A stretch of DNA of 64,000 bases from Labrenzia sp. CE80 (GCF_009650605.1 NZ_WAJT01000001.1:1426001-1490000), one strand, 5' to 3'. Counted from the stretch's first letter, positions 26,578 to 35,776 are shown. Program-made: numbers and translations. The notes: generated by a model not told the origin, from the letters alone.

Positions 26578-26949
26578 TCAGCGCACTATCTTCTGGTTTC
26601 CGTATTCCTCCGGCCACAGTTCCTTATTCGTATCGCCCCATTGCTTCAACGCCAGAATTACTGGCTCAAGGCTGCGGCCACGTTCTGTGAGGGCATATTC
26701 CACCTTCGGCGGAATGACCGGATAGACTGTCCGGGAAATCAAGCCATCTGCTTCAAGTGAGCGCAACTGGTTGGTCAACATACGCTGGGTAACGCTTGGC
26801 AGTTTCTTGCGAATTTCGTTGAACCGCAGAGTGCTGTCGAGAAGATGGTACAGCACAACGCCTTTCCATTTGCCGTCAATAAGGCTCAGAGTTGCTTCAA
26901 CCGCACAGCCTGGACTGCATTCGAAACTCGTGTGTCGGGCACGTACCAT
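26578..26949 (-). CDS. HxlR-family winged-helix transcriptional regulator
   Basis: The 123-residue protein is a MarR-like HxlR regulator. It has the family N-terminal Cys region (SFECSPGCAVEATL, Cys at 11 and 15), followed by LIDGKWKGVVLYHLL, LRFNEIRKKLPSVTQRMLTNQLRSLEADGLI (recognition helix and wing) and PPKVEYALTERGRSL. HxlR members often sense oxidants or electrophiles through such N-terminal Cys residues and control a divergent oxidoreductase gene. Exactly that arrangement is seen here with the gene at 27067. The ATG at 26949, with AGGA upstream, is preferred to a longer in-frame start at 26979. Confidence 0.9.
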   Translation of the reverse strand: MVRARHTSFECSPGCAVEATLSLIDGKWKGVVLYHLLDSTLRFNEIRKKLPSVTQRMLTNQLRSLEADGLISRTVYPVIPPKVEYALTERGRSLEPVILALKQWGDTNKELWPEEYGNQKIVR

Positions 26950-26966
26950 TACAGTGTCCTTTGATA

Positions 26967-26985
26967 TACCTAGTTTCAATAAGTA
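26967..26985. promoter_or_regulatory. Putative HxlR operator between regulator and oxidoreductase gene
   Basis: TACCTAGTTTCAATAAGTA is an imperfect inverted repeat (TAC...GTA with A/T-rich inner arms). It lies 17 bases before the regulator start codon and within the divergent promoter region. It resembles the TACT-N7-AGTA type operators of YodB/HypR-like HxlR proteins. Binding is inferred only. Confidence 0.45.
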
Positions 26986-27066
26986 CGCTTAGCGTTATCT
27001 ATGTGCGTTCTTGTCTTGAGAGACGATATGCGCCAAATCGACTAATAGCAATTCAGGAGCTTTGAT

Positions 27067-28095
27067 ATGCGTGCTATTGGTTATGAAAAATCCCTCCCGA
27101 TCACTGATGACAATGCGCTCATCGATATAGACCTGCCACGTCCTGAGCCGCTCGGTTCAGATATTCTCGTGGAGGTTCGAGCCGTTTCGGTGAATCCTGT
27201 CGACACCAAGGTTCGCATGCGGGCGGAACCGGAGGCCGGCGACTACAAGGTTCTCGGCTGGGACGCCACCGGTATCGTGGTCGCCAAAGGTTCGGATGTG
27301 ACAAGTTTCGAGGTCGGCGATGAGGTCTTTTATGCCGGCGACGTCACGCGCCCGGGCACCAACGCCGAATTTCACCTTGTTGATGAACGTATCGTTGGCC
27401 GAAAGCCGAAAAGCCTCTCCTGGGCAGAAGCCGCAGCTCTTCCACTAACCGCCATCACGGCATGGGAGACGCTTTTTGATCGCTTGAACATCAACGCAGC
27501 GATTCCCGGAGCGCCGTCCGTCCTTCTCATCATTGGCGGCGCTGGCGGCGTTGGTTCTATCGCCGTTCAACTGGCCAGCAAGCTCACGGACATTACGGTA
27601 ATCGCGACTGCTTCACGACCGGAGACCCGCGAATGGGTTCTGAACCTTGGCGCAGATCATGTCGTCGACCATTCAAAGCCGCTTGCGAAACAAATTGCGG
27701 ACCTCGACCTCGGCGCAGCGGCCTATGTCTTTTCAACCACCAACACGGACGATCACCTGTCAGAGATTGCCGAACTGATCGCGCCACAAGGTCGCTTTTC
27801 ACTGATTGACGACCCAGCAGGCCTCGACATCAGTCCCTTCAAGCGCAAGAGCGTTTCGACCCACTGGGAGTTCATGTTCACCCGCTCCATGTTCAAAACG
27901 ACTGATATGGCAGAGCAGGGCAAGCTGCTCAACGAGATCTCGAAACACGTCGACGAGGGCACCCTCAAGACCACGCTTGGCGAAAATTTCGGGACGATCA
28001 GTGCCCAGAATTTGAGGCGCGCGCATCAATTCATCGAAAGCGGCAAGGCCAAGGGCAAGATCGTCCTGGAAGGCTTTGAAACGACTGTCGACTAA
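27067..28095 (+). CDS. Zinc-type alcohol dehydrogenase family / quinone oxidoreductase-like protein
   Basis: The 342-residue protein belongs to the medium-chain dehydrogenase/reductase superfamily. Its GroES-like N-terminal domain has VEVRAVSVNPVDTKVRMRAEP and LGWDATGIVVAKG. Its Rossmann domain carries LLIIGGAGGVGSIAVQLASKL, and the C-terminus has FSLIDDP and the GKIVLEGF ending. Structural zinc Cys residues are absent, so it is a zinc-independent quinone/enone reductase using NADPH, as in YogA-type proteins. It is divergent from the HxlR gene and probably induced by electrophiles through it. An AGGAG-type SD lies before the ATG. Confidence 0.88.
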   Translation: MRAIGYEKSLPITDDNALIDIDLPRPEPLGSDILVEVRAVSVNPVDTKVRMRAEPEAGDYKVLGWDATGIVVAKGSDVTSFEVGDEVFYAGDVTRPGTNAEFHLVDERIVGRKPKSLSWAEAAALPLTAITAWETLFDRLNINAAIPGAPSVLLIIGGAGGVGSIAVQLASKLTDITVIATASRPETREWVLNLGADHVVDHSKPLAKQIADLDLGAAAYVFSTTNTDDHLSEIAELIAPQGRFSLIDDPAGLDISPFKRKSVSTHWEFMFTRSMFKTTDMAEQGKLLNEISKHVDEGTLKTTLGENFGTISAQNLRRAHQFIESGKAKGKIVLEGFETTVD

Positions 28096-28123
28096 GCGCC
28101 ATCTTTTAGTTGGAAATTAGCCT

Positions 28124-28161
28124 CCTGCCTGTCAGACACCCTTAGCGGACCGACAGGCAGG
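28124..28161. terminator. Inverted repeat between oxidoreductase and PhyH-like genes
   Basis: CCTGCCTGTC (28124-28133) pairs exactly with GACAGGCAGG (28152-28161) across an 18-base loop. It lies between two convergent genes and could end both transcripts, although no clear T-run follows. Confidence 0.45.
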
Positions 28162-28297
28162 CTGTTCTGGATTGCAGCAATCTATGGGGGGCTGTCGCTA
28201 CCAAACAGAAACTGCGCACCCGTGGAAGATTTGCGGCGACCGAATGAAGACTGAACGCCGCATCCGCTACTTCCTTAGTAGACCAGGCCACTTTGTT

Positions 28298-28966
28298 TCA
28301 AATCAGTCGCGTGTCACTTGCCCTGAGCAAAAATGTCAATCTGACGAGCGGGGATGTATTGTTTCCGGATCTGTGTTTCGCCAGAAAGTCGAAAACAACG
28401 GTTTCACCGAAACTAGTTTCGGCCACAGTGGAGCTTTTTGGAGGCGTGCATTCGACACGGAAAAAACGCTTCCTTTGGTTGTCCATAAACCGCGATTCAT
28501 GTTCTTGAAAATCCTGCTCTGCTTCTTCGGCTACCAGCAGCGCCCCATTTTCCTCGGCCGCGTCATGCAGTATCGTCGACAAGACGATACTTTGTGTTGT
28601 GCAGTCGCCTTTGGGCAAATAGTAGGCTGCCTCCTGATGCCACGGCAGCAGCATTTTTTGTGAATCGCTTTTAAACTGATCTGGCAAATCCACCCGGAAG
28701 TGCGGAAACACGATCTTGGTATAGCTTTTTTCGATACCAAGGTGTTCGCTTGCGAGCATCAGCCATTCATCATCTCTTACGAGCGCCTCGAACTCACTCG
28801 AATTTAGCGCGCGGTCTTGAATATCAGCTGCAAGATTGTTGCCGCCCGTGTGTGCGTCACACAGCGCCTGCGAGAATTCCGTGTGTGTCGACGTGCCTGC
28901 CAAGCCGAATACGAAGTCTCTAAATTCAGTGAGCTTGTCCGAAGACTCAAGTTTCGCAATTTGCAT
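28298..28966 (-). CDS. Phytanoyl-CoA dioxygenase (PhyH)-like Fe(II)/2-oxoglutarate oxygenase
   Basis: The 222-residue protein has the sequence order of PhyH-type oxygenases. PWHQEAAYYLPKGDCTTQSIVLSTILHDAAEENGALL includes the metal-binding H-x-acid pair (H110, E112) and the GALL turn. The distal GETVVFDFLAKHRSGNNTSPLVRLTFLLRAS contains the second His (H198) and the 2-oxoglutarate Arg (R209). Most family members have H-x-D, so the Glu is unusual. It is 15 bases downstream of a TylF-type methyltransferase on the same strand. The pair appears to modify a sugar or secondary metabolite. Base composition is more A+T-rich than the neighbours, suggesting lateral gain. Substrate unknown. Confidence 0.72.
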   Translation of the reverse strand: MQIAKLESSDKLTEFRDFVFGLAGTSTHTEFSQALCDAHTGGNNLAADIQDRALNSSEFEALVRDDEWLMLASEHLGIEKSYTKIVFPHFRVDLPDQFKSDSQKMLLPWHQEAAYYLPKGDCTTQSIVLSTILHDAAEENGALLVAEEAEQDFQEHESRFMDNQRKRFFRVECTPPKSSTVAETSFGETVVFDFLAKHRSGNNTSPLVRLTFLLRASDTRLI

Positions 28967-28981
28967 AGCGTTCCCACCATT

Positions 28982-29746
28982 CTAAAGGATCGTGTAAGCG
29001 GCCATCGAGGCCTCCCGAACCCTTTTCAATCCGATGTTTTCGAGGCCAAGCGCCTCCATCACGGCAAGGGTTTCACCCGGGTAGTCCAGATGGTTGATTT
29101 CATCGAACACGATGATCGAGCCCTTTGCCATGTGCCTGCGGACCGCCTTGAGAACATCCAAAGTGGGCCGGTACAGATCAATATCCAAGTGCAAGAGGCC
29201 GATAACGGTCGACGGATGCTTCTCGAGGTATTCAGGGAGCGTGAGCGAAATGTCGCCTTTCACGAGAAATACCTTGCCAATGTTTCCGATCAATCGGTTT
29301 TGATCATAAAACTCAATGGCTTTTTCCAGATATCCGTAGCTGTCGTAGGAGAGGCCGCCCGACTTCATATGCTTGGCGTTTGACGTCCGATCTTGCTCGG
29401 ATGGTTCCGTGAAGCCGTCGAACGTATCGAATCCGACAATTTTTCGCGTGTAATGATGCGGTTCGTAGATAGATGAAAAATGAGCCATGCTCATCAGAAA
29501 CTCGCCACCAGCAACACCACATTCGAATATGTCACCGGGAATGTTTTCAACAAGCTCCCAATAACGGAGTGTTTCCAACATACGCGTTACTTTTTGGCGA
29601 GTGGAGAAGACCGGAAAGATATCGGCCAACAAGTGTGGCAGGAGCCGACCATTGTCCAAATAAGACTGCCGCTCATTGTACCAGTCGATTTGCGAGTTTG
29701 TGTTGCGTGTGACCTCGATATTGTCGAGGGTCTTATCTCGTTCCAT
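28982..29746 (-). CDS. TylF/MycF-family O-methyltransferase
   Basis: The 254-residue SAM-dependent enzyme matches the macrocin O-methyltransferase family. It has LVENIPGDIFECGVAGGEFLMSMA (SAM loop), IVGFDTFDGFTEPSEQD, and the metal/catalytic block VIGLLHLDIDLYRPTLDVLKAV followed by GSIIVFDEINH. Founding members methylate hydroxyls of deoxysugars on macrolides. In other bacteria, homologues occur in polysaccharide clusters. It is the upstream gene of a two-gene unit with the PhyH-like oxygenase, so a hydroxylate-then-methylate route on the same compound is plausible. No glycosyltransferase is nearby, and the substrate cannot be named. Confidence 0.85.
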   Translation of the reverse strand: MERDKTLDNIEVTRNTNSQIDWYNERQSYLDNGRLLPHLLADIFPVFSTRQKVTRMLETLRYWELVENIPGDIFECGVAGGEFLMSMAHFSSIYEPHHYTRKIVGFDTFDGFTEPSEQDRTSNAKHMKSGGLSYDSYGYLEKAIEFYDQNRLIGNIGKVFLVKGDISLTLPEYLEKHPSTVIGLLHLDIDLYRPTLDVLKAVRRHMAKGSIIVFDEINHLDYPGETLAVMEALGLENIGLKRVREASMAAYTIL

Positions 29747-29951
29747 GCATTTACCTCAACGAATTCGATGAGGAAAACGCTAACAATCCAAATTCGTGAA
29801 ACCCAGCCCGTTCACGTTGTCTCGGTCTTTTGTCCACGAGTATTAGATGCAAGATCCAATTGGGAGCAGGTTGGCTTTAACCATTTGAGCGAACAGCCTG
29901 CCAAACCCACGCCCTTGCACACAACTAGATCTGCTAACCCTGACGTGGGGA

Positions 29952-31523
29952 TCATTCCCACTCGATGGTGCCGGGGGGCTTGGAGGTGATATCATAGGTG
30001 CAGCGGTTGATGCCCTGCACCTCATTGATAATCCGCGTGGCGGTTTCGCCAAGGAACTCGTGAGTGAAGGGATAATAATCCGCCGTCATGCCGTCGACCG
30101 AGGTTACAGCCCGAAGCGCACAGGCGTAATCATAGGTGCGGCCGTCGCCCATGACGCCGACGGTGCGAACCGGCAGGATCGCGACAAAGGCCTGCCAGAT
30201 CTCATCGTAAAGACCGTGTTTGCGGATCTGGTCGATATAGACTGCATCTGCCTTGCGGAGAATGTCCAACTTTTCGCCCGTGATCTCCCCCGGGCACCGG
30301 ATCGCAAGGCCTGGCCCCGGGAATGGGTGTCGACCGATGAAGCTGTCTGGCAGACCGAGTTCGCGGCCAAGCGCACGGACTTCATCCTTGAAGAGTTCGC
30401 GCAGCGGTTCAACAAGCTTGAGGCCCATCTTTTCCGGCAGTCCACCCACATTATGGTGGGACTTGATGGTAACAGACGGACCACCTGAAAAACTGACGCT
30501 TTCGATCACATCCGGATAGAGCGTGCCCTGAGCGAGGAATTCCGCGCCATCGATCTCGTTGGCGTATTTCTGGAAGACATCGATAAAGAGCTTGCCGATA
30601 ATCTTGCGCTTGGTTTCCGGATCCGACACGCCTTCAAGGTTGGACAGAAACAGCTTGCTCTCATCGGCATGGATCAACGGAATATTGTAGTGATCGCGGA
30701 ACATGGTGACCACTTCGTCGGCTTCGTTCTGACGCAAAAGCCCATGGTCAACAAAAACGCATGTCAGCTGATCACCAATTGCTTCATGGATCAAAACGGC
30801 AGCGACCGAACTGTCGACGCCGCCCGACAATCCGCAGATGACCTTCTTGTCACCAACCTGTTCGCGGATCTTCGCGATGGCTTCTTCGCGATAGGCGCCC
30901 ATGGTCCAGTCGCCCTTGAAGCCGGCCGCACGGACGAAGTTCTCATACAGCATCTTGCCATTCGGCGTGTGATGCACTTCTGGATGAAACTGCACCGCAT
31001 AGAAGTGCCGTTCAACGTCTGCCGTGACCGCGTAGGGCGCGTTCGGCGAGGTACCAAACACCTCAAAGCCAGGCGCAATCTTGCTGACGTGGTCGCCGTG
31101 GCTCATCCACACCTGTTCTTTGCCTTCGGCAAACCAACCTTGCAGAATGGAGAGTGGCTCACCTGCAGGCGTAACAAATGCGCGTCCAAACTCGGCGGTG
31201 CCGCCACCGCCTGAAATCTTGCCGCCATCCACCTGACCGCCCAGGTCCTGCATCATCACCTGCTGCCCGTAGCAGATGCCCAGGATCGGCACGCCGAGCT
31301 CATAGACCGTCATCGGCGGTCTCGGAGATCCCTCGCGCACGACAGAGTCAGGCCCACCTGAGAAGATCACCGCCCTCGGCTTAAACTCTGCGAGGAAGGC
31401 GTCAGTGACCTTCTGATAAGGATGAATTTCACAAAAGACGTTCAGTTCGCGCAAGCGACGCGCAATGAGCTGCGTAACCTGAGAACCGAAATCGATGATG
31501 AGGAGGCGATCATGCTGGGTCAT
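29952..31523 (-). CDS. guaA: GMP synthase (glutamine-hydrolysing)
   Basis: The 523-residue enzyme aminates XMP to GMP. The class-I glutamine amidotransferase domain occupies the N-terminal 200 residues, with the nucleophilic Cys84 in LGICYGQQVM and EVHHTPNG near 180. The PP-loop ATP-pyrophosphatase domain begins near 232 with CGLSGGVDSSVAA. The C-terminal dimerisation domain ends in the family hallmark NRCTYDITSKPPGTIEWE. Length is standard. guaB, the preceding step of the pathway, lies 2.7 kb away on the same strand, separated by the TPR and RsmB-like genes. Confidence 0.98.
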   Translation of the reverse strand: MTQHDRLLIIDFGSQVTQLIARRLRELNVFCEIHPYQKVTDAFLAEFKPRAVIFSGGPDSVVREGSPRPPMTVYELGVPILGICYGQQVMMQDLGGQVDGGKISGGGGTAEFGRAFVTPAGEPLSILQGWFAEGKEQVWMSHGDHVSKIAPGFEVFGTSPNAPYAVTADVERHFYAVQFHPEVHHTPNGKMLYENFVRAAGFKGDWTMGAYREEAIAKIREQVGDKKVICGLSGGVDSSVAAVLIHEAIGDQLTCVFVDHGLLRQNEADEVVTMFRDHYNIPLIHADESKLFLSNLEGVSDPETKRKIIGKLFIDVFQKYANEIDGAEFLAQGTLYPDVIESVSFSGGPSVTIKSHHNVGGLPEKMGLKLVEPLRELFKDEVRALGRELGLPDSFIGRHPFPGPGLAIRCPGEITGEKLDILRKADAVYIDQIRKHGLYDEIWQAFVAILPVRTVGVMGDGRTYDYACALRAVTSVDGMTADYYPFTHEFLGETATRIINEVQGINRCTYDITSKPPGTIEWE

Positions 31524-31828
31524 GGCAAGCTTCTAAACGGATAGCGTCTTAAATTGAAGCTGAAAAACGCGCCAAACGCGCGGCTTTCCACCTCTCCTGA
31601 ACGGACTCGAGGCTCGTTGGGCTTTGTTCGAGCGCTGCTGCTCGCCAGAAGTTTGCACAAGCAAATCGACCGGTGCTGCCGTGACCTTTGCCACGGAGGA
31701 TCTTTCGCCTCAAAGGCGGGTTAGAGTGAGAGGAGACGATTCGTTGTAGTTTCGTGGGCAGATCTCCAGTTGGCCAGACCAAACAGTTTGCCCGGCGCAA
31801 ATGCTCGCAAAGGATTTTGGAACGGCAA
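31524..31828. other. Divergent intergenic region between guaA and the TPR gene
   Basis: About 305 bases separate the guaA start from the TPR gene start. I find no convincing gene: short frames on either strand lack ribosome sites and family features. No riboswitch or guanine-aptamer-like sequence is recognised by eye upstream of guaA. The region must hold both promoters. Confidence 0.45.
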
Positions 31829-32905
31829 ATGACGACACCGGCTCGTGAAGCCTTCGACGAGGCACTGAAACATGAGAGGCAGGGAGATCAGGAAGCTGCG
31901 CTTTCTGCATATCTCAACGCGCTTGAAGCCGATCCGGATGACATCGAAATTGCCTATCGGACCGCGACGGCCTTGCTAAGGGCCGGCTACCTTGAAGAAG
32001 CCGCCTCACAGCTGCGCCGGATTGTCTTTGTCGAGCCCGATCATCTCCAGGCACGGGCGAATCTTGGCAACTGCCAGCTTCTGCTCGACGATTTGAGCAA
32101 TGCCGAAAGCAATTTCGAGGAGGTTCTGGCCGCCTCGCCTGACAATCACAACGCGCTCTATGGACTGGCGACAGTTCGATTGCGGCAGGACAAGACGCAA
32201 AGCGCCCTCGCACCGGCGGAGCGTTTGATGGCCCTCCTGCCCGAAAATGCACCTGCTTTGACGCTCTATGCTCAGATTACTGCGAAAGATCCGCAAGCCT
32301 CTCGTGCTGCGGCTGCCTATCACAAGGCTCTAGGGCTCGATCCATCCTATATCCCCGCTCTTACAGGCCTGTCTGAACTGCTGATCCGGCGAAAGCGATA
32401 CGATGAAGCGCTGACTTATGCGGACAAAGCCCTGAAGTTGTCGCCAGAATCGGCCAATCTCCACAAACTGGTCGCTGAAGCCCATTTTGCCGCCGGCAAT
32501 CTGGACTTTGCCAAGAGCGCCTATTGGGCAGCTCTTACGCGCGCGACAGACGACAAGACCTCAATCCTGACGTCACTCAGCGTTGTTTGCCGAAAGCTTG
32601 GTGACGGCGAAGCTGCACTTGTTCATGCGCATCGCGCGTTTGAGAAGGCGCCTGACCGCAAAGATGCTGGGAATGCTCTGGGAGCCGCCTTGAAGGTGCT
32701 CGGTCATCCCAAAGACGCCAGAGCCATCTTGACCGCGACAGCGCAAAACAGGCCGTTGGATGAAGTCTTGACAACTCGGATCGCTCGATTGTCCGCAGAA
32801 ATACGTTTGGCCGCGAGTTCAGCGCCGGGGCAAGACACCCGTGACAACCCGACAGAACAGGTTGGAAATCCCATCGGGTCTCCAGAACGTCCCGGCGACA
32901 TCTAG
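31829..32905 (+). CDS. Tetratricopeptide-repeat protein
   Basis: The 358-residue protein is made largely of TPR helix pairs. At least eight repeats are visible from residue 5 to about 310, with typical signatures such as AALSAYLNALEADPDD, AESNFEEVLAASPDNHNALYGLA, SRAAAAYHKALGLDPSYIPAL and YDEALTYADKALKLSPESANL. There is no signal peptide and no attached catalytic domain. The last 40 residues are polar and probably disordered. TPR proteins act as scaffolds, and the partner is unknown. The open frame begins at 31754. I choose the ATG at 31829, which begins the first repeat and has AGGA upstream. The gene is convergent with the RsmB-like gene. Confidence 0.82.
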   Translation: MTTPAREAFDEALKHERQGDQEAALSAYLNALEADPDDIEIAYRTATALLRAGYLEEAASQLRRIVFVEPDHLQARANLGNCQLLLDDLSNAESNFEEVLAASPDNHNALYGLATVRLRQDKTQSALAPAERLMALLPENAPALTLYAQITAKDPQASRAAAAYHKALGLDPSYIPALTGLSELLIRRKRYDEALTYADKALKLSPESANLHKLVAEAHFAAGNLDFAKSAYWAALTRATDDKTSILTSLSVVCRKLGDGEAALVHAHRAFEKAPDRKDAGNALGAALKVLGHPKDARAILTATAQNRPLDEVLTTRIARLSAEIRLAASSAPGQDTRDNPTEQVGNPIGSPERPGDI

Positions 32906-32927
32906 CGTCGGAACTGTTTTGTTGGAC

Positions 32928-34220
32928 TTATGACTCGCGTTTCAGAAGCGCAATGAAGAAACCATCGGTGTCTGTCGACGCCGGTGTAAGCGTGAGCTCG
33001 CCCCGATCGGAAATATAGGCCGGCAGATGATCCGGGCCGAACATCTTCGCCCAGTCGTCGACAACCGGAACCAGCTTGAAATCTTCGTTTTCTGCCAGAA
33101 AGTGCGTGACCTGATCGGCGTTTTCTTCCGGCAGCAGCGAGCAAGTTGCATAGACTATCCGGCCGCCCGGCTTGACGAACATGCGCGCGTTTTCGAGAAC
33201 CTTGCGCTGCTCTATCAGTCGGTCCTCAAGGGCTTTTTCCGTCAGCTTCCACTTGGAGTCCGGACGGCGTCGCCAGACACCTGTGCCCGTGCAAGGAGCA
33301 TCGATGAACACAAGATCCATCTGCCCTTTCAGCGCCTCGAGATCTGAGCTCGCCGGATCTTTGACCTGGACATTGCGAACCCCGGAGCGTTGAAGGCGCT
33401 CATGGATCGGCGCCAGACGAAGGCGATCAGCGTCATAGGCATAGATCTGCCCTTTGTTCTCCATGGCTGCTGCCAGCGCAAGGGTCTTGCCGCCGCCTCC
33501 GGCGCACAGGTCGAGAACCTGTTCGCCAGGTTTCGCTCCTGCAAGAGCTGCCGCGATCTGGCTGGCCTCGTCCTGCAATTCGAACCAGCCCTTACGATAG
33601 CCCTCCTCGGCCTGGACATGCGGCATGCGGCCCGCCCCCGGCTTTGGCGCAATTCTAAGAGCTGTCGGTGTGATCGTGGTCGGCTCGGCACCTGCATGCG
33701 CCAAGCGCTTATGCAATTTTTCGCGGTCAGATTTCAGGGTATTGACGCGCAAATCGATCGGAGCTCGTTGCGCGAGCGCCCTGCCCTCGATCACGGCCTT
33801 TTCACCGAATTGCTTTTCGAACGAAGGCCAGAGCCAGTCGGGAACATCGGCCGCATCATGTGGAAGTGTTTCATCGGAAACGTCAGCTTTGAGCGAAACT
33901 TCTTCCGCTTCACTCAAGGTATCCGGTGCATGGTGATCTTCGGAAAGGACCGTCTGCAGACGTTCAAGACCATTTTCCCAAGTCAACACATAGGTTGCCA
34001 GAACCAGCAGACGCGGATCGCGGCTGCCGACACGGGCACCAAGGCTCGCCTTGTGCCGAAGCGCATCAAAGACCAAATTCCCGATGACCGTACGGTCGCC
34101 AGATCCGGCGAAGCGATGGGATGCACCCCAATCGCGAAGAGCAAGCTGCACTGGCCGATGGCGCTCGAACACCTCGGAAAGAACTTCGATTGCAGCTGAC
34201 AGACGGCCGCCATCTTTCAT
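32928..34220 (-). CDS. RsmB-like RNA (cytosine-5-)-methyltransferase (NOL1/NOP2/Sun family)
   Basis: The 430-residue protein has a NusB-like N-terminal helical region (about 5-110), followed by a SAM methyltransferase core. Catalytic motifs are LDLCAGGGGKTLALAAAM (motif I), DLVFIDAPCTGTGVWRRRPDSKW (motif IV with Pro-Cys) and IVYATCSLLPEENADQV (motif VI with the nucleophilic Cys in TCS). In E. coli RsmB makes m5C967 in 16S rRNA. Whether this one modifies the same base is not shown. Its ATG at 34220 has GGAG upstream and is preferred to an in-frame start at 34268. It begins 53 bases after guaB ends, on the same strand, so the two are probably co-transcribed. Confidence 0.92.
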   Translation of the reverse strand: MKDGGRLSAAIEVLSEVFERHRPVQLALRDWGASHRFAGSGDRTVIGNLVFDALRHKASLGARVGSRDPRLLVLATYVLTWENGLERLQTVLSEDHHAPDTLSEAEEVSLKADVSDETLPHDAADVPDWLWPSFEKQFGEKAVIEGRALAQRAPIDLRVNTLKSDREKLHKRLAHAGAEPTTITPTALRIAPKPGAGRMPHVQAEEGYRKGWFELQDEASQIAAALAGAKPGEQVLDLCAGGGGKTLALAAAMENKGQIYAYDADRLRLAPIHERLQRSGVRNVQVKDPASSDLEALKGQMDLVFIDAPCTGTGVWRRRPDSKWKLTEKALEDRLIEQRKVLENARMFVKPGGRIVYATCSLLPEENADQVTHFLAENEDFKLVPVVDDWAKMFGPDHLPAYISDRGELTLTPASTDTDGFFIALLKRES

Positions 34221-34273
34221 GGACTGAACTCCAAAGCGCCGGCCTGCAACGCGCGCAGACCGGGCCAATTTCT

Positions 34274-35776
34274 TTAAAGGCTGGACGGGTAGTTCGGGCT
34301 TTCGCGCGTGATGGTCACATCATGCGCGTGACTTTCGCGCAGACCCGCACCTGAAATCCGCACGAACCGCGCTTTTTCCTGATAATCGGCAATCGTTTTT
34401 CCGCCAACGTACCCCATTGCGGCTCTCAGACCGCCTGCAAGCTGATGCAAGACGCTGGACAAAGATCCCTTGTAGGGTACCTGGCCCTCAATGCCTTCTG
34501 GCACAAGTTTCAGGCTGTCACGGACTTCCGCCTGGAAATACCGGTCGGCAGATCCGCGCGCCATAGCTCCGACAGATCCCATCCCCCGGTAGGACTTATA
34601 GGAGCGGCCCTGGTGCAGATAGACCTCACCGGGGCTTTCCTCGGTTCCTGCAAGCAATGATCCCACCATGACGGAGGACGCACCGGCTGCAATGGCCTTG
34701 GCCAGATCACCGGAATACTTGATGCCACCGTCTGCCATCACGGGCACATTGTGCTTGTCGGCTTCGTTCACGGCCTCCATGATCGCGGTGAGCTGTGGCA
34801 CGCCAACACCGGCAACAATGCGGGTGGTACAAATCGAACCCGGACCAATGCCGACCTTTACGCCATCGGCACCTGAATCGATCAGCGCCTTCGTGGCCTC
34901 AGCCGTTGCAACGTTTCCGGCAAGCACCTGGACCGAATTCGAAAGCGCCTTCACCTTGGTGACCATTTCCAGCACACGCGCGGAATGACCATGCGCCGTG
35001 TCGACGACGACCATGTCGACGCCGGCATCAATCAAGCGCTCCGCACGGTCCATGCCTTCCTCGCCGACGCTTGTCGCAGCGGCGACAAGCAAGCGCCCCT
35101 GAGAATCCTTGGACGCGTTAGGATTGAGCTTCGCTTTTTCCATGTCCTTGACGGTGATCAGACCGATACAGTTATGGTCCTTGTCCGTGACCAAAAGTTT
35201 TTCGATCCGGTGCTGGTGCAGAAGCCGCTTTGCCTCTTCCTGGCTGACGCCATCACTGACCGTGATAAGGCCTTCCCGGGTCATCAGCTCGGAAACAAGC
35301 TGAGCGGGGTTTGACGCAAAGCGGACATCACGGTTGGTCAGGATCCCAACAAGGCGCCCCGTGATCTGGCCACCGACACCACCATTTTCAACGACTGGAA
35401 CGCCAGAGATGCCAAACCGCCCCATGAGGTCCAATGCATCTTTCAGCGTCGCATCCGGCCCGATAACGAGTGGATTGACCACCATGCCGGATTCAAATTT
35501 CTTGACCATCCGGACTTCTTCGGCCTGACGATCGAGCGACAGGTTCCGATGAATGACACCAATGCCGCCGGCCTGAGCCATGGCAATCGCCAAGCGGCCC
35601 TCAGTCACGGTATCCATGGCAGACGAGATGATCGGCAAATTGAGTTCAAGATCGCGGGTGACGCGAGACCGCAGGTCTGTCTGCGCCGGCATAACCTCGG
35701 AATGACCGGGGATCAGCAGGACGTCATCGAAGGTCAGCGCTTCGGCGCCGGTCGATGGAACAAAGAATGAAGCCAT
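34274..35776 (-). CDS. guaB: IMP dehydrogenase
   Basis: The 500-residue enzyme oxidises IMP to XMP, the rate-limiting step to guanine nucleotides. The barrel begins with ALTFDDVLLIPGHSEVMP, is interrupted by two CBS domains (about residues 92-210), and resumes at GVDMVVVDTAHGHS. The catalytic loop is GIGPGSICTTRIVAGVG, followed by MADGGIKYSGDLAKAIAAGASSVMVGSL and the flap MGSVGAMARGSADRYFQ. The frame is open 26 codons further, but MASFFVPSTGAEALTFDD at 35776, with GGGGAA upstream, is the normal N-terminus. The RsmB-like gene follows in the same direction. Confidence 0.98.
   Translation of the reverse strand: MASFFVPSTGAEALTFDDVLLIPGHSEVMPAQTDLRSRVTRDLELNLPIISSAMDTVTEGRLAIAMAQAGGIGVIHRNLSLDRQAEEVRMVKKFESGMVVNPLVIGPDATLKDALDLMGRFGISGVPVVENGGVGGQITGRLVGILTNRDVRFASNPAQLVSELMTREGLITVSDGVSQEEAKRLLHQHRIEKLLVTDKDHNCIGLITVKDMEKAKLNPNASKDSQGRLLVAAATSVGEEGMDRAERLIDAGVDMVVVDTAHGHSARVLEMVTKVKALSNSVQVLAGNVATAEATKALIDSGADGVKVGIGPGSICTTRIVAGVGVPQLTAIMEAVNEADKHNVPVMADGGIKYSGDLAKAIAAGASSVMVGSLLAGTEESPGEVYLHQGRSYKSYRGMGSVGAMARGSADRYFQAEVRDSLKLVPEGIEGQVPYKGSLSSVLHQLAGGLRAAMGYVGGKTIADYQEKARFVRISGAGLRESHAHDVTITRESPNYPSSL

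Noticed and set aside
28124..28161. Inverted repeat as a transposon end
   Set aside because: There is no transposase or target duplication nearby and the place between convergent genes suits a transcription end better.
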